64,000 nucleotides of DNA from Galaxea fascicularis (taxonomy: Eukaryota; Cnidaria; Anthozoa; Scleractinia; Euphylliidae), in assembly GCA_948470475.1 (NCBI GenBank), contig OX419337.1:28823872-28887871 (forward strand), given 5' to 3'. A model generated the notes under the pieces. The model was not told where the DNA came from, did no database searches, and saw nothing but the letters and a program-made list of their open reading frames with translations. Of the stretch, positions 21,901 to 34,500 are shown piece after piece (position 1 is the first letter of the stretch; the number at the start of each line of letters is the position of its first letter). A program made the position numbers and the translations under genes.

Positions 21901-24900
21901 TTAACCATCTTATGGCCTCAGATTTAGTGAGCTTTTCGATTTCTTTTGCTAACTTTGCCCCTGGAATTTCGTCTTCAGAGAGATGGACGTTTGACGCGAA
22001 AGCCGCCATCTTGCCTGTTTTCGAAGGTTATTTTTGGTACATTTACCCACAATGCACTGCGTGGCGCCATCTTTTTGCTTACGGAGGATTAGCATAAAGC
22101 TCAAGGTGCTTGCGCACAACACTGTCTCTCCACATATGCGCATGTAGACTAAAGAAAACCGAAGGAATCAATCACCGTATGCCAACAATTCAATTTTATT
22201 AATTTATTTTTTCTCAACTCTTGTGGGTCCCCTGTGGTGTAGGGAAGGCAAGTTATATCCGGGGGTGGAGCGAACAATCTAAAAAAGGAAAGTTGAAACC
22301 ACTTTCTTTCTTATTATTAGTGAGGATGTCAATGACAAGCAAAGTAAAGTCATGTGTCTGGATCATTTATTTTGGGGGTTTGATACTACAATCACGCATG
22401 ACAAGAGAAATTAATTGGAAGTCTACATTCAAGCTTAAGGTGGCTCAACATGGTTTCGTTATTTTTTTAATGCCAATTCTTTGATGGAACAATACTACCA
22501 CAATGAGGGGGACGTAAGGTTTTTCAGTGATGCAGTTTTGCGCTATTGTAGGTGCAGTTTTCTGGAAATTTCTGTTTTAACCTGCAGCATTGCGGTTTTA
22601 CAAGACCAAGCGGTTTGCAGTAATCAGTGAAAAAAGTGTTTGCGGTGTTATAATTTCATTCAGATTCTTTCACATCTGGGCTGAGTTGCTCAAAGCATGG
22701 TTAGTGCTAACCCAGGTTGAATACCATGGCAACCTAGAGGTTTTAATACAACTTAACCAATGGTTATCGCTAACCATGCTTTGAGCAACTCAGCCCTGGT
22801 GGTTTTGTTGACTTTCGTAAGTTGATACAAGCTTGACCCAAGTATCTTCAGTCTTTCTTTGCACAAACTAGCCGCACGATTTGTAATGGAAGCCTTTTCC
22901 AGTTATTCAATGAGACATCAACTTATTGACATTCCGGCCTGCAAAGACAATTGTCACCACATGTGTGGCAATGTCAAGCAAGCAGGAGAGTCATGGTGAA
23001 AGGAAGTTAAAGACAGGCCTGCATGGGCTCCCTGTGTGGTTTTGGTATCTTGGTAAATTTTGATGCAGCTTTGCGGTTTTCAGACCCCCCTCATTCCCCC
23101 TCTACAATATTTTGTTTGTTTCCTTGAAGATGGTGTGAAAGTATTGCCCACTTATTTCTGTACAAGTTGTGGTAAGATAACTCTACCAACACTACATTCT
23201 TTTAGAAACACCTTTAATTTTAGCTTTACATGTATGTGCCTGTAACTCAAAAACAAATTCAGTAAATCCTCTTTTTATTATGGAATTGCAATCAGCATAT
23301 CAAGATGCATCTTTCTGCAAAGTTTTAAAAAAATCTGTAGAGCAGGAGGAGGCTCTGAACCTGCTCTACAGATTCTTTTAAAACTTTGCAGGAAGATGAA
23401 TCTTGATATGCTGATTGCAATTTAAAAACAGGGATCACTGAACTTGTTTTTAAGTTTCAGGCACATAAAGCTAAAGTTAATGGTGCTTCTAAGAGGCTGT
23501 AGTGGTAACATATGTTAACCCATTAACTACCGTGCCGGCCAAAACCGGCGGCAAAAGACTCCCATGCTTCAAAATGTTGCAACTTTCTCAATCGCACAAA
23601 TATTGCCTCAACTGTCAGTTGTGAGCACGAAATGGGATGCCCTTTAAATTTGGATATCCAATGAATGCAAGAAACGTAGCACTTTTCACCAAATATGACC
23701 TTTTGAGTTTGGACAAGAACGAAAATGACCATTTTTAGCGTCAAACAGAAACGAGGAAAATGACCCTTTTTACTGTTATGTTTTTTAAAGGAATCATTGT
23801 CAAAAAACCAAACTTCAACCATCATAGTCAAATTCAGTCCTTGTTCTAGCTTAGAAAGGACTTTTTTTGTTCATGTTCTTTTCCCGAGCACAGATACAGC
23901 CTTTTATTCCAGTGCATTCCAGCCTTCCTGCTATTTTCAACATCTCGACCACATTGCATGCTGGGAAATAACGAGAATTTTTGACAGCACCTGTCCCTCC
24001 CCCCATTTTTTTCACATATAAACTAAGTCTACAGCCACTCCAACCTACCGCCCAAAATTGGTGCTTGTGGGGATTTTCAGTGCTTGCAAATTCCAAAATA
24101 TGCGGCGGTAGGTCGAGAAATTCATCCAGAGTTGAGTCCCAAAGGTACTAAGTGTCTGACAAGCCAAATTCCCAGTTCGTGGAGTAACAAGCCAAATTTG
24201 ACAACAAAGTACATCACCTTACTCGCTTCTTTGAGAAAGTGGACTCTTAGCTACCGTCACACTTAATGATGCTCATCAGGCAGCCACTAAGGATGAAAAA
24301 TGGCTGTAAACTTAGCAAAATTCGCAAACAAACCGAACTTGGGCAGTTCTTGAGTTCCACAATTGAAAAATAGCTGCGTCATAATGATGTTTTCAGAAAC
24401 CTTGAGCCTTCAGTACTTTAGGGCAGCACCACTTTCCGTGGTTTCAAAATGTAAAAATGGCTGGTAGTCAATGGGTTAAACATGGTATGGTAACATACAT
24501 AAAAAAAATTGGCTACAACTTATTGAGAAATGGTTTTGCATTTTTTGGATACCATCTTTAAGAAAAAAAACAAAACTTTGTGGCAGTATAAATACATCAA
24601 AGAATAGGTGTTTAAAATTATCTGAACCATTTTGAGCCACCTTAAGCCTTTAATTCCATTTAAGAGCAAATATAAACTCTACATCCCTTTCAATCATGTC
24701 AATAATTTCTAGGTTGGTGCTTTTCAAAAAGGGTAATTCTCAAGACTAGGTGACAACCTATTGTCAATGATTTTTAATGATGTAATGTGCTGGTGAGAAT
24801 GATGATAAGCTAGTTGTTTGGCAAATGGGTAAAGAACAACAGAAAAGAAATCAGAGTCCCAGGCAGGAATCGAACCTGGTCGGATGCTCTAACCATTAAG

Positions 24901-27900
24901 CTACAGGAACCCCTGGTGAGCTAGGTTGTCGTCTTGGTTCTTATACAAAGTGTCCCACTGGTCTGAAGGCTCAACAATGTAAATGTGATTCAGACATGAT
25001 AATGATTATTAATGATTTTGTTTGCTGTTGGATGTAGAATTTAGTGGGAGGTGATCTTGGAAAGGCAATTGAAAGACACAATCGTAACTTCAAAATTAAA
25101 AACATATCATGTATTTGACTAAGAGACAAGTTTTCACCTCAGTCTTCATCTTATACCCAGTCTACTGTCTGCAATCTGCAAGGCATTCTGTAGCCAACTT
25201 ATTCAACTGATTCCCCAGCCCCCAGTCCTTAATGACAGCCCTGATGCCCCAGGGGATAATCAGTAATAAGAAGCTTATAGCAAGAATATGCTGAACCTTT
25301 CACAAGAAATGGTGTATATCACTTTCATTTCTTTCTTGTTTTTACAGTGTTTCTGTTTCTTTGCTATGGAGATGCTCTGAGAAAATTGATGCTTGCTGTT
25401 TCTGATCTTGGGCTGTTAAATGGAGAGTATGTAGTAGTTGTCATAGAGACTCTTCAAGCCTCTTGTAAAGCAACTGATTCTGCTCAAGATGGTAGGGATA
25501 CTGAAGCTTGCAAGGCCTTTGAAGGAATCCTTGAGATCAGTCAGTATATTCCAGATTCACAGGAATATGCTGATTTTAAAACTGCTGTTTACAACAGGAT
25601 GCCTGAAATTAACTTTAAAATGCCCTATAAAATGAAAGCACCAAATGAAGTAAGTATCAGTGTTACAGGTTAAATTTGATCTCAGGTCATTTTTGATTTA
25701 ACTTAGGTCAAAATGAAATTCCTTTGGCTTCTCAGAAACAATTAGAGTGAGAAGACAAAGGAATTTCATTTTCACCTAGGTTAGATAAAAAATGGCCTGA
25801 GATGTAACATCAGCATAATTATTATTATTATGCTATTTGCCAAATTTAATGTAAGGATATTATTTTTGCCACATGACTTGTAGTACTACATTATTTATAT
25901 TTCATATTGGAAAGTGGGCATTCATATTGCCAGAAAATGAAGTATGATGTAATGCACATGTAGATTAGCAAGTGGGTTTTCTGATACAGTCTGCATGTGA
26001 AGATCTTATTAAACTGGCATTTTCCTTGGTGAGTCTGGGTGTCTCAAAAAGTAAGACCTAAGATCTTGAAAACTAAGACCCTGAAAACTTTTTCTTCCCA
26101 CTAGACGAACCACTTTGCAGCATATTTACATGATGCCATCCTTTTGTATGCCCATGCCCTTAATGAATCATTTAACAAAAATGTGAAAATCAGTGATGGA
26201 AAAAATATATCAAAGGCAATGATTGGAATGGAGTTTGATGGTAAGTACATTCTTTGTTGTTGGTTATAGTAATTATAAGGATAATAAAGAACTGATAGTG
26301 GCTGAACTTAGTTATGCCTCATTTGCCAAACTGTAATCATAATTAAGCTATGTTTTAAAGTTATGTACCATCATAATGGAAGTATGGCTACAGTTATGAA
26401 TAGACGAAGGAATGTAACTTGTGTTATTGATAAAAAAAGCAGTTCCAGATAATACCTGTAACTCCCCGCTGAAGGTCTATGAAAATTCCAGGGTAGGGGG
26501 GGGGTGGCCAAACCAAACGTTTTTAAGGACGCTTACAATAGTTTTAGGTGTAGGTTCTAGTTGCACAGCGAAAGCAATTCACATTTTTTTCAGGCATTGA
26601 GGCCTGGAAAGTCTTTATTTTCGCCATTCTCTAATGAAAAACATGTTCCCCAAGCAGCATATCTCATTCCGAGGAAAATATTTTGCGTACATGCTACGAT
26701 CAATCACTTGGACCCTGTGAGATACCACGGAACAAAACTTGCACTCCAGTTCAATGCCGATTTTCTGCAAAATTTTAGATTGGGGAAAGTCAATCCTGAA
26801 AAACAAAAAGCAGCGAAAACAACTTTCATCCAATACTTAAAAACTACAACCAAAGTTTACGCTAATCCTGGATTATGTTAATCGGCTTTCAAACAACTGG
26901 GCCCAGGCCTACATGTACTTTGTTACATTTCCTTGGCTGGCTTCTTCTGTGGCTATGCTTTGCACTCTGCAACAATGGCTTATGCAGGTGAAAGTGACAA
27001 AGACACCACAAATGTCATTTTCCATCTAAAAGACGTTTGAGTATGATTCAAAAGATCCATGGAAAAACAACATGAAACTGAAGAAGAGGAACTTGAACCA
27101 GCCAGCAGGAATCAGCAGCCTCAGATGAGCAGCACACAATCATGCATCTGCAGGGTGTTCACTTCAATGAAAACAAACGTACCTTACAGAAAATAGTCAG
27201 ATTATAGTGATCAAAATTCTTCAGAACACAGCAACAAATGAAGGTTGGTTAGCCGGTTGGTTTAACAGTTTAGTTCCAACTCCAGTTCAGAAAAAACGTT
27301 CACATGTTGACCCTGAGCTGTATCTGAAATTGAACAAACAAATTGTGGGATCTATTCAGCAGCAGCGGACAAGATTCGCACGTGTGGAAGACCCGATCTT
27401 GTCAGAGCCAGATTTTAAATTGCACAAGGATTATGCATGGATCTTTTAGAATTGCAAAGGAAATTACGTGAAAAAAGCCAGCTGATCCCACATTTTTGTT
27501 GCAGAGTTTGCTAGTGTGTACTGAGAATAAATTTACAGGTGAAATTTAAAAAAATCTCTGAAGCGGATTTTTTGCCATTCAAAATGTGACATTTTGTAGC
27601 AATTACATAAAATCCGCTCCAGAGAATCTTGTTTAAATTTCTGTACTTATTCTTTTTGGTGTAAAATGGGATAAAATTTAAAAAAAATGGGGGTCACCAA
27701 GTTTGTTCTTGCACTATAAATGTTAGAAGCTTCAAAGTGGATCTCATTGACATCCATACACTGTTGCTATGGTAACTGTTGACAATGTCATATTTTTTGT
27801 TCAGTGATGACTGAACTAGTACTTATTGCCAAAACATATTGGAAAGTTTATCTGAATTTTTACCTAAAATTGGTCAAAGCTTGAAAACTGTTGTGAGCCT

Positions 27901-29111
27901 CCTTAAACAAAAGTATGGAGCTAAATTGGAATTTCCAGAGGGGTGGGTGCAACCTTCTGGAACCACACATTACGTTATTGCCAATGTTTAACAAATAGCA
28001 ATGATATACATTGTAGCTTTGCTCTTATTTGTCAACATAATTTGCTGCAATTTGCAAGAAAGTTGAGACAGAATAGTGTCATGCCTGATTGTGTTAACAC
28101 TGTGTTTTGTTAAATAATTTCATTTCAATGGCCAGCCGAAGTCTGTCAATGAAAACAAATACCGCTTGAAAATTAAAAAGTTTCTCTTTTGGGTTGAAAA
28201 AATGCAACTGTATGTGATGATTTTGAAGCTTGACAATGGTATCATTTGCAAGCTTTATGCTCTCACAAGGTATGCTCAATTTTCAATGAAAAGATGGAAG
28301 CTACATATATACTGTAACTGCCTATAATAGCAAGTTTTGACATAATGGTACTAAGTTTCTAAACCAGATCTTCATATGGTTTTACAAGAAGAAAATTTTT
28401 AGCCAGTGTTATTTAGTAGTTTTATGTTGAAGTGCCATTATTCAGGTTTTAGTAAGTTTAAATGCCAAATTTGATGAAAATAATTTACAAGTTTAGTATG
28501 GGTCTGTTCCTTAAACACTGCTTTCGAATGGTTTACGGGAAAGACTGTAATATTATACTTAACAATTTATTGAAAAGTAAAGTGAAACTCCGATAAAGCC
28601 GGAATTTGAGAATTCTTGAATTCTTCCCTCAGAAGATTTTGACTTACAAGTGAGTGGAAATTGTTAAAAGCTTTGTAGTGTCCTTACTTTAAGTTTGTAA
28701 AATATTGGCAATATCAGTGTACAAGTAACCATGTAACATGCATGCATGAAAACCAGCTATCGAACAAGCTACACCCAAGTTTGCACGTTTGTCCCTGTCA
28801 AAAAAATGGAGGGTTGTTCAATGTCTGGCAGTAGCATTTGGGATGCAAGCCTTTCAAAGGTACTTTTTCTCTGTTTGCAGGTGCTTCTGGTCATGTTGGA
28901 ATAGATGAAAAGGGAGATAGAGTTGGCTCCTTTAGCATACAGTCATTTTTGCCTGGTATGCAAAGTGTAAGGGTTGCTAACTTTTATGGCCTAAAAGGAA
29001 AACTTCAGCTCTTGAATAAAACAATTCTTTGGCCTGGTGGCACAACTAAGATTCCCATTGGAAGGCCGGCATGTGGCTTCGACAATGAATTCTGTAAAGC
29101 AGATGCAAAGG
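15929..29111 (+). CDS. Guanylate cyclase exons 1-4: signal peptide and ANF-receptor ectodomain
   Basis: Residues 1 to about 19 are a hydrophobic signal peptide ([14 protein letters not shown]). Residues about 20-440 form a periplasmic-binding-protein type I fold (ANF receptor). Visible family features are [16 protein letters not shown] near the start, [29 protein letters not shown] around 95-125, and [22 protein letters not shown] around 137-158. The C-terminal part includes [22 protein letters not shown], and ends with [16 protein letters not shown] near the membrane. Possible N-glycosylation sites include NLT and NGT. Intron 1 contains the THAP/YqaJ transposon and the nested TTAA element. 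Confidence 0.9.
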
Positions 29112-30715
29112 GTATGAAGTAAAGAAAAAATAATTAGATGCAGCATACTGACTTTATGAGTGCAGTCTGTACTTGTATGTGTATATATTATCTTATTACA
29201 CTGTCAGGTACATGTTGACGTTTTGATGTGTAGTATTTCGGAGTATTTTTACAATTTGCATTGTATATTGTACAAGCCGGTAGGGCAACTGAAGTCAAAA
29301 TACAAACAAGGAAAAATATTCAGTGATACTACAGTACACACCAAAACACTGGATAAGTTATTTATTATCCAACTTTCATGCATTAAACAATAATAATAAT
29401 TGTTGGTAGGAAGGCCATGAAAGTGGGAGACATGTGACAGATTTTTTGCATGACACATAGGTGGCAAGGCTGTGATTGGCTAAGCAAACATCAATTTGTC
29501 AAACCAGTTCATGCTGGGTTCTCAAAACCTTCGATGTATATTCACATTTTTCAGGACTGCAAGCATGAAAGTAACCTTCAGTGAAAACTGTTACATGAAT
29601 TTCTCAATGTGATAAAAATTGTACATCAGTTTAAACAGTTTAATATACATGTTGTGGCTTAAATTTTTGTTAACCAGTTTCATTTTTATTTTCCATTTTG
29701 TCATATTTATTACCGTAATCTTAAGCAAAAGAAAAGAAAATTTAAAGTGTTTAAAAAAATTTTAAACCTTGAAAAAGTGTAAACCACAAGGTAAACAATT
29801 GAGAAAACATGGACATGATTATGTAATGCCCTGGTTTACATCGTTTATGAACTGTAGGAACTCTCATATATAAGTACAAGTGCAGGATTGAGTATAAGTA
29901 CGACTTTTATCCAGAACTTTCTTGCCTGCTGTTTACGTTCTTCACAGGAAATCACAACACAGCTTAACTGACAGATGACCAATAATATCATGACTTTGTT
30001 GACCAGTGAAATAAAGGACCAGAGTATTTATATCATGCACCGATATCACACAAATCACTTGACCCTGATGATGACCTGGTCAGTTTGTCAAAATGTCAGT
30101 CAATGTGACCTTAAGGGCGTTTGTGTGAAAATTTTCTAACATTGATTTTTTTTCTGAGACTTTTACCACTGTATGATGATGAGTTTGTTATGTGAGAAAT
30201 GTAAAAAAAAAAATGGGGTGCTAAACATAATGTTTAGCACCCCATGTTATACATGACTTTTTGTTGGATGGATGTGTTGCCATCAATCAAATAATTTGGC
30301 TAACTTTGCTAAAGTAAGTTGTAAAATGTTGTAAAAAACAGTGTTAGAACATTAAGCCAAGGATTTATGTATTATTATTGTTATTCTTGTCTTGTTGTCG
30401 TTGCTTTGTTTTTAATCTAGAGGAAGATCCAGTATGGCCATACATATTGGCAGGGAGTCTGGTTGTTGTACTTCTTGTTGGAGTTGTGGTTGGAATTTTT
30501 TTATGGCAGAGGTAAGGAATAACTTACAACTACAAGTTCCGGATTTACAGCTATGCATGTCATTGTGATAGGTTAACATCTTATCCTAACAAGTAGTATC
30601 TAGATAAGGGAGTGACAGGTTTTATTTATTAATTAATTAATTTATTTATTCACCACCACATACATTCATAAAAGTTACGGTGAATAATAGACTAAAAATT
30701 TACATAAGTTTACAG

Positions 30716-30754
<39 letters not shown>

Positions 30755-31446
30755 GAAGTAAGAAGTGGCGAGGAGACCTCAGGAAACCGCAGGGCTTACA
30801 GTGAGAGGTCCCCTCGGAGATATTTTGGGACTGTAAGACTAATAGAGACATTCTATTGAGGCTTATTATTGACATATGGTGACAAGACTATAAAGACATA
30901 AAAGAGTCAGCCATTTCATACAATTAACTGAGGAAATCAAGAAGCTTTCTTTTGAAGGTGGATAGACAAGGATCAGAAGACACAACTGATAATGGCAAAG
31001 TATTCCATATCTTTGGCCCTCAAAAGAGTATAGTGAATTGTTTGATTTTAGTTCAACAGGTATGAGGTCGAATATGAGCTGAAGCTCTGGTATCATAATT
31101 ATGAATTTGACCACTAGTCATAAATAAATTTAGAAAGGGTGAGGGCAGCAAACGATGGTGATAGCAAACATAAATTTTGCAATATAAAGGGAATTCACTT
31201 TGAAAATATCTAAGATATTCAATTGCGCAAATAAAGGTGCAGAAGGTGCGCGGTGATTGTAGAATTTGTTATAGCTCGCACAGCTCCTTTTTGAAGAAGA
31301 AAAATGCGATTTAAGTTTGTTACATAAGTAGAAGACCAAACTGTAGTACAATAAGTTAAATAGGGATAAATTAAGGTATAATACAAAGATATTTTTGTGT
31401 CTGATGACAGAAAGAAGCAAAATCTGTAGAATATACCAATGGATTT

Positions 31447-31502
<56 letters not shown>

Positions 31503-31523
31503 GATTTGAAATTACGAGCACGG

Positions 31524-31569
<46 letters not shown>

Positions 31570-34500
31570 TATCAATAACAAATTTCGAGATTAAGAAGAT
31601 TTTGAGAACCTCCTTTGAGTGAAAAAGTCAGTGGTAGGTTCCAAAAGTCTTACAAACAATAGGAAAACATTACGAAGGAAGCCATTAAAGTGAACGTAAT
31701 TGACACGTGAATGGCGTAGGTATCCAATTACAGGTATCCAATTACAAAAATTTGAATTTGGATAGCTGTTATTGGACACCCACGTGATAGCGCGGCAATT
31801 ACGCGACAAATAAGCGCGTGCAGAACCAATCAGAATCGAGAATTTTGTTATAGATACGATTAACCACGTAACACCTTCATCAATATAAACACCTAAGAAC
31901 TTGCTGTTTCTTGCTTGAGAGCTATACTATCAAATGAAATTTGGGAGCTCATGTGGACAGATTTTTGTTTAGGCTTGAATATAGCATAATTGGTTTTCTT
32001 TATTGGACACCCACGTGATAGCGCGGCAATTACGCGACAAATAAGCGCGTGCAGAACCAATCAGAATCGAGAATTTTGTTATAGATACGATTAACCACGT
32101 AACACCTTCATCAATATAAACACCTAAGAACTTGCTGTTTCTTGCTTGAGAGCTATACTATCAAATGAAATTTGGGAGCTCATGTGGACAGATTTTTGTT
32201 TAGGCTTGAATATAGCATAATTGGTTTTCTTTATGTTAACAGAAAGTTTGTTTGATTTCATTCATAAGCTATTATTATCTTAGTCATTTGACTATTCATT
32301 ACAGAGGCAACATGATCAGGGTCTGAATTGGAGTAAAAGATACTAGTATCATCTGCAAACAGCAAGCATTCTGTCAGTCGGGTTGTTTTGGGAAGATCAT
32401 TGATATATAAAATGAAAAATAAAGGGCCTAAAATAGAACCCAGTGGAACACCGCATCTAATTATCTGTTTGGAGGAACGGGTATCATTAATCTGGACGAA
32501 TTGGGTACGATTCTAAAGAGAAATAACTTTTGATCCATTGCAATGCTTAAGTCCACAGACACCATAATGTTCAAGTTTGTCAAATAAGATTTGGTGATCT
32601 AGCGTGTCCAACGCTTTAGAGAGGTCAAGTAAACTGAAGACCCGCCGTGCAGACTTTGAGTGCATGGTTATAACCGTGTAAGCAAATGGCATCATGCCAT
32701 TTTGCTTTTTGAGAAATTTATGAGAGAAAAATATGATGTGGAAGGGTAGTCTTCGTTGAGGTTGATATTACTGTACCATTGCCAGGAAAATTAATGTTGA
32801 TGGAGAAGTTTTGCAGGAATTGGAAAATTTTACACGTGGCTTTTAATGAGCAAATAATTATTTCTGATGACCTCCTGTTGTATCTGTAGAGGTTTGTAAT
32901 GGTTGTGATTACCTCTCGCTGGTCCTTCGGAGGTCAATAGGGGATGTTAGGCAGGTTGGGAGAGACAACATGACGGCAGTGATGATGGTGTTTGCAGATA
33001 CAAAAACCAACTTTTTCAATGACAAAACAGCAATTTGAGCACCAGACGCTTCACTTGAGTCCCTTCCACATGCTTTTGCACTCTTGTTTGATGTTGTACC
33101 ATCTTTGCTAACTCTGCCTATTGAAATCCAAAATGGTGGAGCCAAAATGGCCACCAACTAGAAGCTATAATGTAATTACCTTGCCCTCGATGTCATCACT
33201 TGCAGTTAAGGATCTCAAAGGAAAACGCCCTGGGATATACTTACAGTTGTGGGTCTCAAAGGAAAACACCTTGGGATATACTATTTAACTTGATCCTTGA
33301 TGTCATCACTTACAGTTGTGGGCCTCAAAGGAAAACGCTCTGGGAGATACTATTTAACTTGATCCTTGATTTCATCACTTGCAGTTGTGGGTCTCAAAGC
33401 AAAACGCCCTGGGATATACTATTTACCTTGTCCTTGATATCATAACTTACAGTTGTGGGTCTCAAAGGAAACACCCTGGGATATACTATTTACCTTGTCC
33501 TTGATGTCATCACTTACAGTTGTGGATCTCAAAGGGAAACGTTCTGGGAGATACTATTTAACTTGATCCTTGATGTCATCACTTACAGTTGTGGGTCTCA
33601 AAGGGAAACACTCTGGGATATACTATTTAACTTGATTCTTGATGTCATCACTTACAGTTGCGGGTCTCAAAGGAAAACGCCCTGGGAGAAACTATTTACC
33701 TTGTCCTTGATATCATCACTTACAGTAGTGAATCTCAAAGGGAAACGCTCTGGGAGATACTATTTAACTTGATTCTTGATGTCATCACTTACAGTTGTGG
33801 GTCTCAAAGGAAAACGCCCAGGGAGATACTATTTACATGTTCCCTTCAAGTTCAGCTGTCCCTCCAAGAGCGACTGCCACCCCCTCCCCCCACTGAACAT
33901 CACGGAATGTGACAGAAAAAAAGCATATTCTTGTTATGCTTAAAGTGCCTATCACCCCAAATTATTTTTTCGCCAAAATGAATCTTTGCACCTGTTCGAA
34001 ACGCATAGCGACCTTTTTTTCCTATTTTTAATAACTCCCGCCTTTTTACAGGCTTCAAAACTTACGAAAAACCAAGGATCGTTTGTTTCGCGACCGCGCC
34101 AGAAGGGGAATGGGTTTATTACCGATTTGACGTCAAAATCTACTTTGCATGCATATTTACAAAGAGTTAATGCGATGCAAATCAGTTTGTGACGTCAAAT
34201 CGGGAATAGACCCATGCCCCTTAGTGACTCGGTAGTGAAACAAACGATGCTAAGTTTAGAAGCCTATAAAAAGTTAAGATTTGTTGAAAAAAGGAAAAAA
34301 ATGCCACAATGCGTTTCGAACAAGTGCAAAGATTTATTTTAGCGAAAAAAAAATTTGGGGTGATAGGCACTTTAAACTCCAGTTTTATGAGCCATGTAAT
34401 TTGCTATAAAAAATCCTAGATTATAAAATACTGAAACTCCTGCATCAGAGGTCTTCTGTGCACTGATCATCTCAGATTTTGCCATCCTATGAAGACACGA

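Larger units (their letters stand above)
17287..22095. mobile_element. Two-gene DNA transposon (ISL2EU/PIF-Harbinger-like), 61-bp TIRs
   Basis: The left TIR 17287-17347 and right TIR 22035-22095 are inverted copies, identical except for one base (GTAGG versus GTGGG). They include GATGGCGCCACGCAGTGCAT. The ends read ATGCTAATCC and GGATTAGCAT; the outermost AT may be the 2-bp target duplication rather than part of the TIR. Inside are two convergent genes: a THAP/DDE transposase on plus and a SWIM/YqaJ nuclease on minus. This pairing is what I know from ISL2EU-type elements; the assignment is inference. It sits in intron 1 of the guanylate cyclase gene, in an otherwise non-coding context. Confidence 0.9.
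22439..24641. mobile_element. TTAA-flanked palindromic element with nested insertions
   Basis: The left end GGTGGCTCAACATGGTT and the right end AACCATTTTGAGCCACC are inverted, with TTAA at 22435-22438 and 24642-24645. The palindrome centre is near 23345 (CTGTAGAGCAGGAGGAGGCT). The left arm is split by an insert of about 600 bp (22504-23100) and the right arm by a second TTAA element (23519-24475). Without these the element would be about 640 bp. A partial copy of its right half lies at 38335-38660. No transposase is encoded. Confidence 0.75.
30610..32760 (-). mobile_element. Decayed CR1/L2-like LINE (reverse transcriptase and C-terminal part)
   Basis: On the minus strand the reverse transcriptase blocks appear in order. 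[20 protein letters not shown] is at about 32650-32560. [20 protein letters not shown] is at about 32460-32400. [16 protein letters not shown], with the catalytic FADD, is at about 32370-32320. The C-terminal part resumes at 31435-30900 ([52 protein letters not shown]). Frames are broken by stops. A MITE (31447-31862) and a 231-bp duplication interrupt it. The 3' end is marked by a trinucleotide array near 30718-30753. No intact protein. Confidence 0.8.

Noticed and set aside
23523..23831. 102-codon minus-strand frame
   Set aside because: Lies inside the nested piggyBac-like element, has no transposase motif.
24855..24915. Functional tRNA gene on the minus strand
   Set aside because: A and B boxes are present but the anticodon arm is too short.
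30675..30875. 66-codon minus-strand frame with poly-Leu
   Set aside because: Caused by the trinucleotide tail of the LINE.
33190..33845. CRISPR-like array
   Set aside because: Units are contiguous without unique spacers, and the context is an animal intron.
33200..33912. Three overlapping frames of 81-105 codons
   Set aside because: Produced by a 69-bp minisatellite whose unit is a multiple of three.
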